Below, one piece after another: positions 46,301 to 54,231 of a stretch of DNA of 64,000 nucleotides. The position numbers were made by a program, and so were the translations under genes. The notes beneath the pieces are model-generated. The model made no database searches, had not been told where the DNA came from, and saw only the letters and a list, made by a program, of their open reading frames with translations. How positions within the stretch are numbered: the stretch's first letter is position 1; every line of letters begins with the position of its first letter. Source of the DNA: Aplidium turbinatum (lineage: Eukaryota; Chordata; Ascidiacea; Aplousobranchia; Polyclinidae); assembly GCA_918807975.1 (NCBI GenBank), contig OU964919.1:15270001-15334000 (forward strand), given 5' to 3'.

Positions 46301-49300
46301 CAGACAGACAGGCAGGCAGGCTCACTCTCAACATGATGATTAATTCATGGCCTGTATAATGAAAATTGGTTGAAGATGGCGATGAATGTATCTGTCAGTG
46401 CTCATGTCAATTCACCGCTCATTAATCCTATTGAGTTGACGGTCGAGTTCAGGGTTATTTTTGTACCAAGTTTCACAATGATTTTAGGGGTCCGAAACCT
46501 TCAAAAGGGGAGCGATGGCTTGAAGAAATCATCGATATTTTTTCTGTGAAAGGCATTTGTGTGTTTTCTGAATAGGGATCTTACGATTTTAGGAATAGCT
46601 TGAATTGAGAACCCCTGGATCTTATTGGCACCAAGCCCAAGTTTTCTATTCAACTGCTTCGTATTCGTCCATCGTGCAGTACTTACATTGCACTATTTGG
46701 CGATCCAAAAACGTATGCAACGGTATGGGTTGTGTGGCAACCAGGGTTGGAAAAAATCATGATTTTTTTAAAAAAATCAAAAAAATCGGATTTTTTTGAT
46801 TTAAATCGGATTTTTTTGATTTAAATCAGATTTTTTTGATTTTTTTTATATAAAAAAGCGTCGAGTCTACTTGGGGGAAGAGATCATTTTAGTAAGATAG
46901 CAGAATTATCTTTAACCCCTTGATTGATTGAAAGGCTTTGCTTTGCAAGTGTTTAATCATTTTTATTATCATATTGTAGGCTAGCCTGTCTAGTGTCTAT
47001 TGCACGGTACTACGACAGTTTATCGAACGACAGTTTATCGAAACGACAGTTTATTAAACGACAATTAATCGAACTACAGTTTATCGAAACGACAGTTAAT
47101 CGAACAACAGTTTATCGAACGACAATTTATCGAATGACAGTTAATCGAAAACCTAACCCTTACCAGTTACCCCTAGCCCCTAACCATTATCCCCTAACCC
47201 CTGAGTATTCCATTGCATATGTGCTTCGTCGTTCGATAAACTGTCGTTTCGATAAACAGTCGTTTCAATGAACTGTCGTTTCGATGAATTGTCGTTCGAT
47301 GAACTGTCTTTCGATAAACTGTCGTTCAATGAACTGTCGTCCGATAAATTGTCTTTCGATAAATTGTCGCGTCAGGTTATGGCACATATTTTTAAGTAGG
47401 TGTGATATGTTGCTTTATACTAAATCATAATGTGCATATCGAGATTGAGGTATGTCTCAGACTGTCATCTCACTACACTAAAATCTTTTCTTACGTTTGA
47501 GCACACATTACTTTGCTTTTTTGCTCAACTGATGCATAGCCTACAACCAGACTTTTTGCAAAGAAAGTTTAACTGTGTAATATAATTATGTTACCGACGT
47601 ATCATACCAAAACAATAAAAGTTCAGATGACACAAAATTGCAGTTTATTTTGCATTGAGAAGTTTGTACATAAGTACAAGCTCGCCAGCTTTTGCAGTGC
47701 CCAATCGATTTCGAACTTCTGATTAAACTAGACCAAAAGTGGAAAAAACTTGCTCAAAAACTATGTTTAGTGAACAACACTGTTTGTGAACTGCCAAGTA
47801 AACGAAGTTGCCTTTCAAAACATGCATAGCCTATAGCCTTAAGTATTTAAATATAACTTTTGTATTACAGAGAAGCAGTGAAACATTTGTTGATGTATTT
47901 ATTTTTATTTTAGCAAATAAAAAATTATTTGATTTTTTTAATTGATTTTTTTGATTTTTATTGTTTGATTTAAATCATGATTTAAATCAATGATTTAAAT
48001 CATTTGATTTAAATCAGCCAACCCTGGTGGCAACCGAAACTGGCTCATCTCTCAATCCACGAGCTGTTGAAAGAATAATTTAATCCGGAAGTAATGAGAG
48101 GCCTGGGCTCATCAAACAAAAACATCTCCTACAAAGATAAATAAGACTGCAACTCTATAAAGGGAACCCTACTGGCCTAGGGAGTTCCGCAAGGAAAACG
48201 TCGATTTCCATCAAAAGGAACAAGTTGGCTCTGAAAGGAAAATGAGTAGCTGGGCTAGGCTATAGAATATGAATACAAACGTAGCCTACTATGTCTAAAT
48301 AGAACTAGCCTACCAAGAATACATAGTTCTTTCTTCCGGTTTCTATGCTTCGTGAAAAGATTTGCAACCCCTAGAATTGTTTCCGACCCAGGTTCAAAAA
48401 TACCCCTTAGGACCCTTGTCAACGCTATTACTTAAACTTATAGAAAAAATACTATGCAATAGGCTAAAATGAATATTTATGACTTTTTCGTCATAGGCTA
48501 CGCTAGTTCTTGAAGGGTCAGATTTACCTGTCAGATGAAAGTAACCAGTAAAATTTGTATTTTTTGGTTTTATATTCAGGTGGAAATTTGGCGATGTCTA
48601 TAACTCTTGAATTATTGAAAATGAACGGCAAAAACTCTGCAATCCACGCTCCAGCTATGATGACTCTCATATATCCTATTCTTCAAATGGGAAATTTTCG
48701 TTTACCAAGCTACCAACAAAATCAAAAATTTATGTTTGGAAAAGGCTTAGTTCCAAAGCTTTGGTTGGCGTATATTGGGTAGCGTCTATACTGCGTCTAT
48801 AAAACATTTTTTTTATTGTAGGACTGAATTCAAAACTTATTAAAAATTTCAACATTTGTTTAATGTCATTTATGCCTCGAACACTTTATCTACAGACGTT
48901 TAAGACAGATGACGATTCACCAGTGTGTGACAATACTTCTGGCTGCCTGGCTTTGCCTAGAGCCCTAGACCTTTTCTAGTAGACTTCCTTGTAGAATGCA
49001 ACCAGTTAAACTTAAATGCTGGCTAAAAATAAACCTACTGCATGGTTTCGTTTTTTGACGGATATGCTGCATGGTTGCTGAATTTAAATTTATTGAGCAA
49101 GCCCTCTGTGTTGAATGGTTTTGTCTAAGTTTGATTTACGCAAAAATTTGTTTCTTTTTCACAATCTTGAAGAAACTAAGCCACTGGCTGAACAGGTTTT
49201 ATTTTGCAGTATGAACGATCGTTTAGACTTGGCGGAAATTGTATCTGAAAATGGTCACATCACCCAGGGAGACACCAGTTTGATTCAGAAATTAAACGGA

Positions 49301-51404
49301 GTTAGTGGCGGCGCTATACCAGAAAAGTTAGTAATTCAACACGATCTTTAGTTTTTAGGTTACAGTTTGGTTTTATGGTGTTTTGATAGCAATTATTTGC
49401 TAATCATTATTATTATATTCCTAATCATTATTTGCTATTCTACCGTTAGGTTTTGACCAAAGGTCACCAAACTACGGCCTGCGGGCCGGAACCGGCCCGA
49501 AAACTGATTTCATTCGGCCCGCCACCAGCTGCACTGCAACTGTTAAGGAAAAAAGTTACCAAACTTTTTGTAAAGGACTGACATGTTATGTTTTTATCAT
49601 TAGGCCACCACACATGGGGACAGCCTAGGCCAAATTTGGAAAGATGTAATGTTTTTTCATGAGCACGATACTCTGTAGTGTATCACAGCAGGGGATAACT
49701 TTTCCAGCAACCTTTCGATTTTCATCATAACTTTGCTATTGCACCGCTGACTTTGTTATTTACAGTATTGTGCTCAATTCAAGTCAATGGAGATTCTAAA
49801 TAGTTGTATATCTTCGCAATTTGCATCCGGCCCGCAGCTGTTAATCTCGCAGCAATCCGGCCCTCAGAGAAAAAAGTTTGGTGACCCCTGGTTTTGACCA
49901 TCTGCTTTGGTGAGTATTTTTGTCCCTGAAGTGCACGTTTATCGGACGATGAATGTTTAGCCACCATTGCGTAACGATCGATTGTTTTCTTGATGTCAAT
50001 TGTCAAGCACACATTATCAGCAAGATCTTGGTTTGTCATTTATTTCGCCGGAGAGGCGCATCGTTCCTTGCTGGTCACGTGTTAAAAATGTTTTTACTGA
50101 TTGTTTGTAGGAATCTTCATTCTTTAATTGACAGGGCCTTTTAGCAAGCTTAATTTCGGCAGTACTTCGAATCAGTGACGCAGCGTAAAGTTTTTTCATG
50201 TTGTGGAAGTGTCGTTGTCTGTAAATGATTCCATCTACTAGATGCCGCTGCATGGAGAGCTTTCCTTGATATTTCTAAAACGCACACACCCAAGAGTTTG
50301 TTTGTTTGTTTTTCATATATTTATCCTGCATTGCGGGAAAGCGGACTTGAGCGCTATGCATCGGTGTACGCCTTCCGACGTAGCCTACACCTGACCCACG
50401 CTGCAGCCGACGGCAATGTCTGTTTCCGGTTGTCTACTCTACTTATGACTTAAATTTGGTACTACCCATTACTCGAAATCGATCACTGGGTAGAGGCAAT
50501 TATCGTAAAGTTTCTTGCCCAGAGAAACAACAGCAGGTGCGGGTGGCTGGAGTCGAACAAATGGCAAGAGTTAAACCGTCTTGCCATTTTTTCAGTTACC
50601 AAGTTGTTTCTTGCCACCTGGGCTAGTGCGTCTGACTTGCAATAGTTAATTGATTGTTTGGAACATAAGTTTAATAGTGAAGAACATTTTGCTTTTTATC
50701 ATAAATTCTTTTAACAACATATGTAAAGTTTTGTTACAAATTTGTTGTGAACAACAGTCTGCAGGATGATTGTGAACGACAACATACTTCATTTACTTGT
50801 TTTATTTCTTACTATTTTACAGGTTTAAAGTTAGAGGCTACAATTCAACAGTGAATCCTCTCACCAATCAGCAAAAGATGCAACTAGATGAAAACGTTTT
50901 ACAACATATGCAAAGTCATTTGCTTGATACACGTGTGGCGCCTCTGATGGCCAGTGATGATGAGCTGTCTAATTTACCACAAACTCATATCTTGGTTTGC
51001 GAATACGATTTACTTAGAGATGACGGAGTAAGTAGGCTAAATGTTATAAGAACGGTACAAGAATATTCGTTTAAATCTGAATTGTTTGAGCAGTTTGCTT
51101 TGCCGTTACTTGGCAGAGAAGTTAGGCTAATAGTGCTTATGTTCTTTTTTATTAAGGTAGTCCCAATCCCAGGCTATAGATAACGTTGAAGATTGAAACT
51201 AGCCTAATTTAATGCGATTAAAAATGTTCCTTTTCATAGATTTTGCTTCATGAAAGACTGAAGCATCTCAAGAAGCCTGTCACCTTTCAATATTTACCAA
51301 ATAGTCTTCATGCCACTGCAAGTGTTGGGGCTTATTTCACAGACACCTACTATGAAAAACAAAATAAAATTGTGTTTGATCACATCAAGAGACACTTGAA
51401 CTAA
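28389..51404 (+). CDS. AADAC: Arylacetamide deacetylase-like serine lipase
   Basis: Nine coding exons: 28389-28535, 28724-28871, 29051-29125, 29479-29542, 32310-32443, 48580-48778, 49210-49326, 50823-51027 and 51240-51404. Phases agree throughout and give 417 aa (human AADAC 399). Residues 7-22 form a signal anchor (LTVTVVILSVFLGYCI), expected to tether a type II ER protein with a luminal active site. Then come the oxyanion motif HGGGW, EYRKAPHHPFP, nucleophile motif GDSAGGN, LPSYQQN, RVAPLMASDDEL, the acid in EYDLLRDDG, and the catalytic His in NSLHATAS, where relatives have GFHG. The family hydrolyses acyl esters, including xenobiotic esters, cholesteryl ester and stored triglyceride. Intron 5 (16.1 kb) splits the last Gly codon of GDSAG. 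All key residues are present; AADAC versus NCEH1 orthology is unresolved. Confidence 0.95.
29878..30824. mobile_element. pogo-type MITE, GGGGTTAGTTGGAA refrain
   Basis: The 23-base inverted ends (GGGGAGAGTGGGGTTAGTTGG; GGGGAGAGTGGGGCTAGTCGG when reversed) lie between TA dinucleotides (29876-29877 and 30825-30826). The word GGGGTTAGTTGAAAA or its complement recurs seven times, near 29887, 29903, 30240, 30267, 30608, 30622 and the right end. It is non-coding and lies in AADAC intron 4. The terminal 14 bases match the Tigger element at 54232. Confidence 0.9.
30827..31512. other. AADAC intron 4, no other feature
   Basis: AT-rich intron DNA with no coding or repeat signal recognised. Confidence 0.4.
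31521..31964. mobile_element. hAT MITE, 444 bp, TSD ccctagac
   Basis: The ends CAGGGCTACTCAACTGG and TTAGTTGAGTAGCCCTT are flanked by exact CCCTAGAC (31513-31520 and 31965-31972). GGTCCG and CGGACC words sit just inside each end. Non-coding, in AADAC intron 4. Confidence 0.9.
32460..33460 (+). mobile_element. hAT remnant (ZBED5-like), decayed
   Basis: It begins with the hAT-type end CAGTGCTCTTCAACCGG. Decayed coding pieces lie near 33190-33450, HLSLLQKNFEKYF, WMRHPF and FKETPYTDFGYTCLV, which recall the ZBED5-type transposase, with stops between them. The right end is not found. It starts 17 bases after AADAC exon 5. Confidence 0.5.
33461..33739. other. Intron DNA with a CGTCTTTATGCC repeat
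   Basis: A short tandem CGTCTTTATG word occurs three times at 33468-33508. Nothing else is recognised. Confidence 0.35.
33767..35925 (-). pseudogene. LINE reverse transcriptase region
   Basis: Read on the minus strand, LNTPDISDHRMIRTKF (end of the endonuclease) leads to RT motifs SNYRPISLLSHVYK, ITFIDFKKAFDSVKLPY, GVKQGDVLSAILF and YADDMAIL. A C-terminal VLPVVLYGLECVNW and GRQPKRWQDNI follow, with the stop after GGDND at 33767. Two open stretches (35925-34903 and 34651-33767) are connected by sequence that reads correctly only in another frame, so at least one frameshift lies near 34.9 kb. The Asp pair of YADD is intact. Confidence 0.85.
35929..36416 (-). repeat. BEL/Pao 3' LTR
   Basis: A 488-bp LTR, nearly identical to 42113-42600 and bounded by TG and CA. 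Confidence 0.93.
36731..41617 (-). pseudogene. BEL/Pao gag-pol region
   Basis: The minus-strand coding region shows an Ala/Glu/Arg-rich coiled coil near residues 180-270, a Gag region, Cys/His zinc knuckles (CLNCLRQHMVRDC), an A17-type aspartic protease (DPGSQLTFVSSDL), a BEL-type reverse transcriptase (MYMDDFIF) and a C-terminal segment typical of the end of BEL polyproteins. The same protein is encoded by the second copy at 57111-60372. It does not represent a complete set of domains. Confidence 0.88.
42113..42600 (-). repeat. BEL/Pao 5' LTR
   Basis: A 488-bp LTR at the upstream end of the minus-strand element; see the 3' LTR. Confidence 0.93.
42601..43568 (-). pseudogene. LINE AP endonuclease region
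   Basis: From Met at 43568 a basic, Gln/Arg-rich leader of about 95 residues precedes the endonuclease: LCTYNPRTINDLNSHA, WDVVGLAETKVM (catalytic Glu), RSNGVGFLVHKSY, RLAVLRLQGKFSKLVLIQCY, FIMGDFNCKLG and FTWTSPDGKTKNQIDFIL. The reading is cut by the LTR element; the final SDH motif lies at about 35910 on the far side. It is homologous to RTE/BovB-type endonucleases, which nick target DNA for priming. Confidence 0.85.
43771..45574 (+). mobile_element. hAT element, TSD agtaatac, decayed transposase
   Basis: The ends CAGGGCTGGATTTCAGCC and CTGGAAATCTACCACTG are flanked by exact AGTAATAC (43763-43770 and 45575-45582). GCTCCGGAAGCT words sit inside both ends. Plus-strand transposase pieces remain, with several stops and frame changes between them. 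It is inserted beside the LINE 5' region. Confidence 0.9.
44130..45233 (+). pseudogene. hAT transposase remnants
   Basis: GVVCDGAAVMLGRKNGVAKL near 44130-44200 matches the CDGAsVMlGkksGva motif of hAT transposases related to KIAA1586/ZBED proteins. The C-terminal block at 44946-45233 reads SLPISSSECERGFSQMNLI and SLLFIRMAGPRLRKF, the matching dimerisation region. The intervening sequence has multiple stops. Confidence 0.75.
45583..45889. other. No gene seen
   Basis: Intron DNA between the hAT element and a LINE fragment; nothing recognised. Confidence 0.35.
45890..46190 (+). pseudogene. LINE C-terminal fragment
   Basis: ALVYGSETQKTLAS, RLQRNNMALVRWNCLVK and FQLGRMRWLGHVERSTSW follow the LxYGsETW...RmlRw...RLRWxGHVxR pattern found after the RT domain in many LINEs. 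Only this tail remains. It is not from the LINE at 33740-43770, whose wording differs. Confidence 0.75.
46742..48026. mobile_element. hAT MITE, 1285 bp, TSD gtggcaac
   Basis: The ends CAGGGTTGGAAAAAATC and GATTTAAATCAGCCAACCCTG are flanked by exact GTGGCAAC (46734-46741 and 48027-48034). GATTTTTTTGATTTAAATC refrains fill both ends. A foldback of another family lies inside (47010-47372). Non-coding. Confidence 0.92.
47010..47372. repeat. CGACAGTTTATCGAA-refrain foldback
   Basis: The left arm has about nine units of 14-17 bases (ACGACAGTTTATCGAA and variants). The right arm has about nine complementary units. A spacer of about 75 bases is rich in CCCTAACCCC-like words. It lies inside the hAT MITE. 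Confidence 0.9.
49458..49890. mobile_element. hAT MITE, 433 bp, TSD gttttgac
   Basis: The ends CAAAGGTCACCAAACTACGG and AAGTTTGGTGACCCCTG are flanked by exact GTTTTGAC (49450-49457 and 49891-49898). CCGGCCCG and CGGCCCGC words lie inside both ends. It is in AADAC intron 7. Confidence 0.92.
50040..50298 (-). mobile_element. SINE family 2, diverged partial copy
   Basis: It shares with 5799-6118 the order CTTAAT..CGGCA, GAATCAGTGACGCAG, ATGCCGCTGCATGGAGAGC and CGCACACAC, then is interrupted by SINE family 1. Confidence 0.6.
50299..50559 (-). mobile_element. SINE family 1, copy 3, 5'-truncated
   Basis: The tail (ACAA)n at 50299 and the body reach back to the B box GTTCGAC, where the copy stops. 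CAAGAG occurs on both sides (about 50293 and 50565), a possible target duplication. Inserted in SINE family 2. Confidence 0.8.
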
Positions 51405-51601
51405 GTAGCGGGAGTTGTATACCAGATTAGGCTACCGTATTTGCAATTAGACTATATCTCCGGAATCACAGAAAAAAGTTTCAATTGTAATTTGAAAATG
51501 GTCAAAAATCATTGGTAGCCTAAATTCAATATAAATTGAAAAGTTCCTTCACGAAGTTTTATTTTCGAGTTTTGTATTGAGCTGGCTAAATTAACATATA
51601 A

Positions 51602-51607
51602 AATAAA
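51602..51607 (+). promoter_or_regulatory. Candidate poly(A) signal of the AADAC-like gene
   Basis: AATAAA lies about 200 bases after the stop codon, in AT-rich 3' UTR-like sequence. Confidence 0.4.
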
Positions 51608-51889
51608 TATAGCGTACCATATCCACATAAAATCCATTTCAAAACCTTCACAGGCTTTTTGCTCTTTTGTTAGTGCAATGCTTATATTATTTTTCTGCGA
51701 CTACTGTTATGGTATTTAGGAAATCCAGTTAGAAACCCTGCTCGTCTGCACAAGTGATGTTCATCGTAGCATCGTAGGCTACTGATTGCTTTATCGTTCC
51801 ATCTGATTGAATACAAATGAAACGAAGACTGGTCATTCTTATTACAGTTTTCGAATTGAGAAAGCTTATTTTAGGTTTATTTATTTTTT
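51608..51889. other. No gene seen
   Basis: Flank of the AADAC-like gene; possibly the LTR of the element whose leader follows, but no partner LTR is in the window. Confidence 0.3.
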
Positions 51890-52290
51890 TGCAAGAACAC
51901 AACAAATTGGCGACGAGGTTGATGGCGACTGAGCCATATAGCCCTAGCTAGACCTAACCTGTTCCAACAGTTTATAACCTAGCAAAAATGAGCAACAAAG
52001 AAACCGTCGATTTGATGAAAAAGAAATTGAAACAACTAACACAATTGACCTACAAAAAGAACAGCTTGATGGACAATTGACTTTACAAAAAGAACAGCTT
52101 TATGCACAATTAACTTTAGAATAAAGAACAGCTTTATGCACAATTGACTTCACAAAAAGAACAGTTGGAGCTTCAGGGTAGGCAAAATCAACAACAGCTT
52201 GATGCTATTTTGCAATTTTTTCAAGCATTTGGCAAACCAAATGCTGGTGGTGCTGAAACAACTAACAGTCAAGTTACTAGGCCTATATTG
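51890..52290 (+). mobile_element. LTR-retrotransposon leader and gag-like fossil
   Basis: ACACAACAAATTGGCGACGAG has the form of an LTR end plus primer-binding leader seen in Ty3/Gypsy-type elements. The sequence after it encodes repeated LQKEQLxAQLT units (about 52060-52180), a coiled-coil motif. The copy is broken and only a fragment is present. The family assignment is tentative. Confidence 0.4.
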
Positions 52291-52430
52291 TATTGTAGCT
52301 TTGGCAGTCTTTGCCCAGAGTTTGCTTTTTGGATTCAGCATTAAGGCCTCGCACATTCCATGTGCCGATGGTGATTTCCCATGGTATAGTGCTGGGCCTT
52401 GAGAGGGCTTGTTGAAAGTTAGACATCTTT
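52290..52430 (-). pseudogene. LINE endonuclease start, fragment
   Basis: Minus strand: PWEITIGTWNVRGLNAESKK, the IGTWNVRGLN opening of a LINE AP endonuclease, followed by decay. Confidence 0.6.
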
Positions 52431-52592
52431 CCGAAGGTGGGTCGAGGGTTTATCCTTTTACCACCCACTCGGTGTTTTATGCCGCTGTCAACCCGCAAGC
52501 CTAGTAGGCTACTAGGCCTATACCTCAAGCAAACTATTCAGTTCCAGCATTTTAAGTATTTTAAAACAAATTGGCGACTTTAAGAAGAACTG

Positions 52593-53025
52593 AGTGAGCG
52601 ATGGTGAGAGCAATGTGTGGTGTGAAGCTGATCGATGGACTAAAGGAATAGCCTAAGCTTACCGTACCGAAGAGCTTACCGTATGAACTTGCTTGGGTTG
52701 AATGAGAATGTTGATAAGTTGGCAAAAGCGAATGGAGTGAGGTGGTATGGGCATGTTTTGAGAAGGGATGAAGATGATGTTTTGAGAAGAGCGCTGGAGT
52801 TGCAAGTGGAGGGTCGTAGAAAACAAGGAAGGAAGACCAAAAAAAACGTGGGAAAGGTAAGTTGAGGAGGAAAGCAGCAAGGTGGGCTTAACAAGAGAGG
52901 ATGCGTTAGACAGATCGATGTGGAGGCAGGGTGTGAAGGCGATTGCGGCCCTTGGAAGTGAATCCGGCCACCCTCGGTAACGGGGACATCACCAGATTAA
53001 AACCGGACTACTCACTCACTGTGCA
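52593..53025 (+). pseudogene. LINE 3' end fragment
   Basis: RAMCGVKLIDGLK near 52600, then LGLNENVDKLAKANGVRWYGHVLRRDED and LELQVEGRRKQGRKTKK, match the post-RT tail of an RTE/L2-like LINE (NGVRWYGHVLRR, EGxRKxGRPKxTW). It ends in an (ACTC)n tail near 53015, marking a true 3' end. Stops and a frame change are present. Confidence 0.8.
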
Positions 53026-53400
53026 ATATTACAAGCTAGACTTGAACAAATTTTTCAAGCCAAGCAATCAAAAAGTTTATTTTCTAACATTTTCATTCAA
53101 CTATAGTCGTTGAGCAAAGCACTTGACGTAAAATGCTCTAAGAATCAGTAGGCTACGGATGCTTTCAATTGTTTTGGCAAAATGAATTGAAACGCTTTTA
53201 CATGATCAATCAAAAAACCAAAAAAACGCTAGAAAACTCTGCGAAGCGGGAAAACTGACTTTCAAAACGTAGAAACATAACAATTAGCTGCAAAACATAG
53301 AATTTTGCTATTGGTTTTTGGCTGGAAAGGTCGTCTATAATGTCGATGGTCTGCAACGTCATTACGCTTGCTATTGTAGCCTAACCTATCTGTGTGCCCT
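53026..53400. other. No gene seen
   Basis: Intergenic; nothing recognised before the palindrome at 53404. Confidence 0.35.
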
Positions 53401-53403
53401 GGA

Positions 53404-53443
53404 GCGTCACCTCCGAGATAACATGTTATCTCGGAGGTGACGC
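53404..53443. repeat. Perfect 40-bp palindrome
   Basis: GCGTCACCTCCGAGATAACA is followed at once by its exact inverse, with no loop. CCTGGAG occurs on each side (53398-53404 and 53443-53449), like a 7-bp target duplication around a 38-bp palindrome. Confidence 0.9.
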
Positions 53444-53449
53444 CTGGAG

Positions 53450-54229
53450 AGTGTTATTCAGACATTATTGTTATGGAATAAACTGTTTTATGGATGACAG
53501 CTGCGCACTTGATAGGCTATGCTGATTACGACACTTCAGTTTATGACGTCACAAACGTCGCACGCCCCCAAAATTTCAACTTGAACGTAATTATTCGCAT
53601 TGAGATCAGATCTTCACCTCATTTCTGTTTAGTTGTTTGTCATTGCCAAGTTAAGTCAAAACATCGGTAACCCTGCTAATATGCCGGGCGGAAAAACTGA
53701 GTTAGCCTACTCGTCCCGAAGGCTACCAAAAATAAACTTGATTGATTGATACATGATTAAAGCCGTGTGTTCTGTAGAGTTTTCAAAAGCTACGCAGCCG
53801 ACATGTCAGCTGGAAGCCAACTCTTTGTATCAGTAACTTAACTGTCTATCTTGATAACTCAGTTGGTTTAATTTTGTCGGAGGAACTGAGCACTGCTCCA
53901 AACATATAATCCAGCCTCGATCTATTTGATATCCTCCTTGCCTTTTCACTTCCACTTGGTTCATTTGTAACATGTAGGCCTAGGCCTACCATGTTTTTAA
54001 CCAACAAATTTAACTTATGAGAACTGCAATTTACAAATGTACTTCAACTCTGCAAATTCAAAACCTAAATTCTGCTATCACGGAATTTATTCGGTTTCGA
54101 ACGGGAAAAGGTGGCAAAACTTGAAAGGTTTAAAGCGTGCGTGAATAGTTAATCAATTAATCATGTAGTAGGCTATAGGTTATATATGTAGTTAGCACAG
54201 CCACAAAATCCAAGCTTCAAAGATGGTTC
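53450..54229. other. No gene seen
   Basis: Intergenic. A AAATAAACTTGATTGATTGAT retroposon-type tail lies near 53731-53752. Confidence 0.4.
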
Positions 54230-54231
54230 TA

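Larger units (their letters stand above)
46449..48412. mobile_element. Outer element carrying a nested hAT MITE
   Basis: AGGGTTATTTTTGTACC on the left mirrors GGTTCAAAAATACCCCT on the right. GATTTTAGGGGTCCGAAACC inside the left end matches the MITE at 27435-27672. Removing the nested unit leaves about 670 bases. Unclassified; TSD not clear. Confidence 0.5.

Noticed and set aside
47010-47372. CRISPR-like repeat array
   Set aside because: Units are 14-17 bases, vary in sequence, have no regular unique spacers, and are arranged as opposed arms; the host is an animal.
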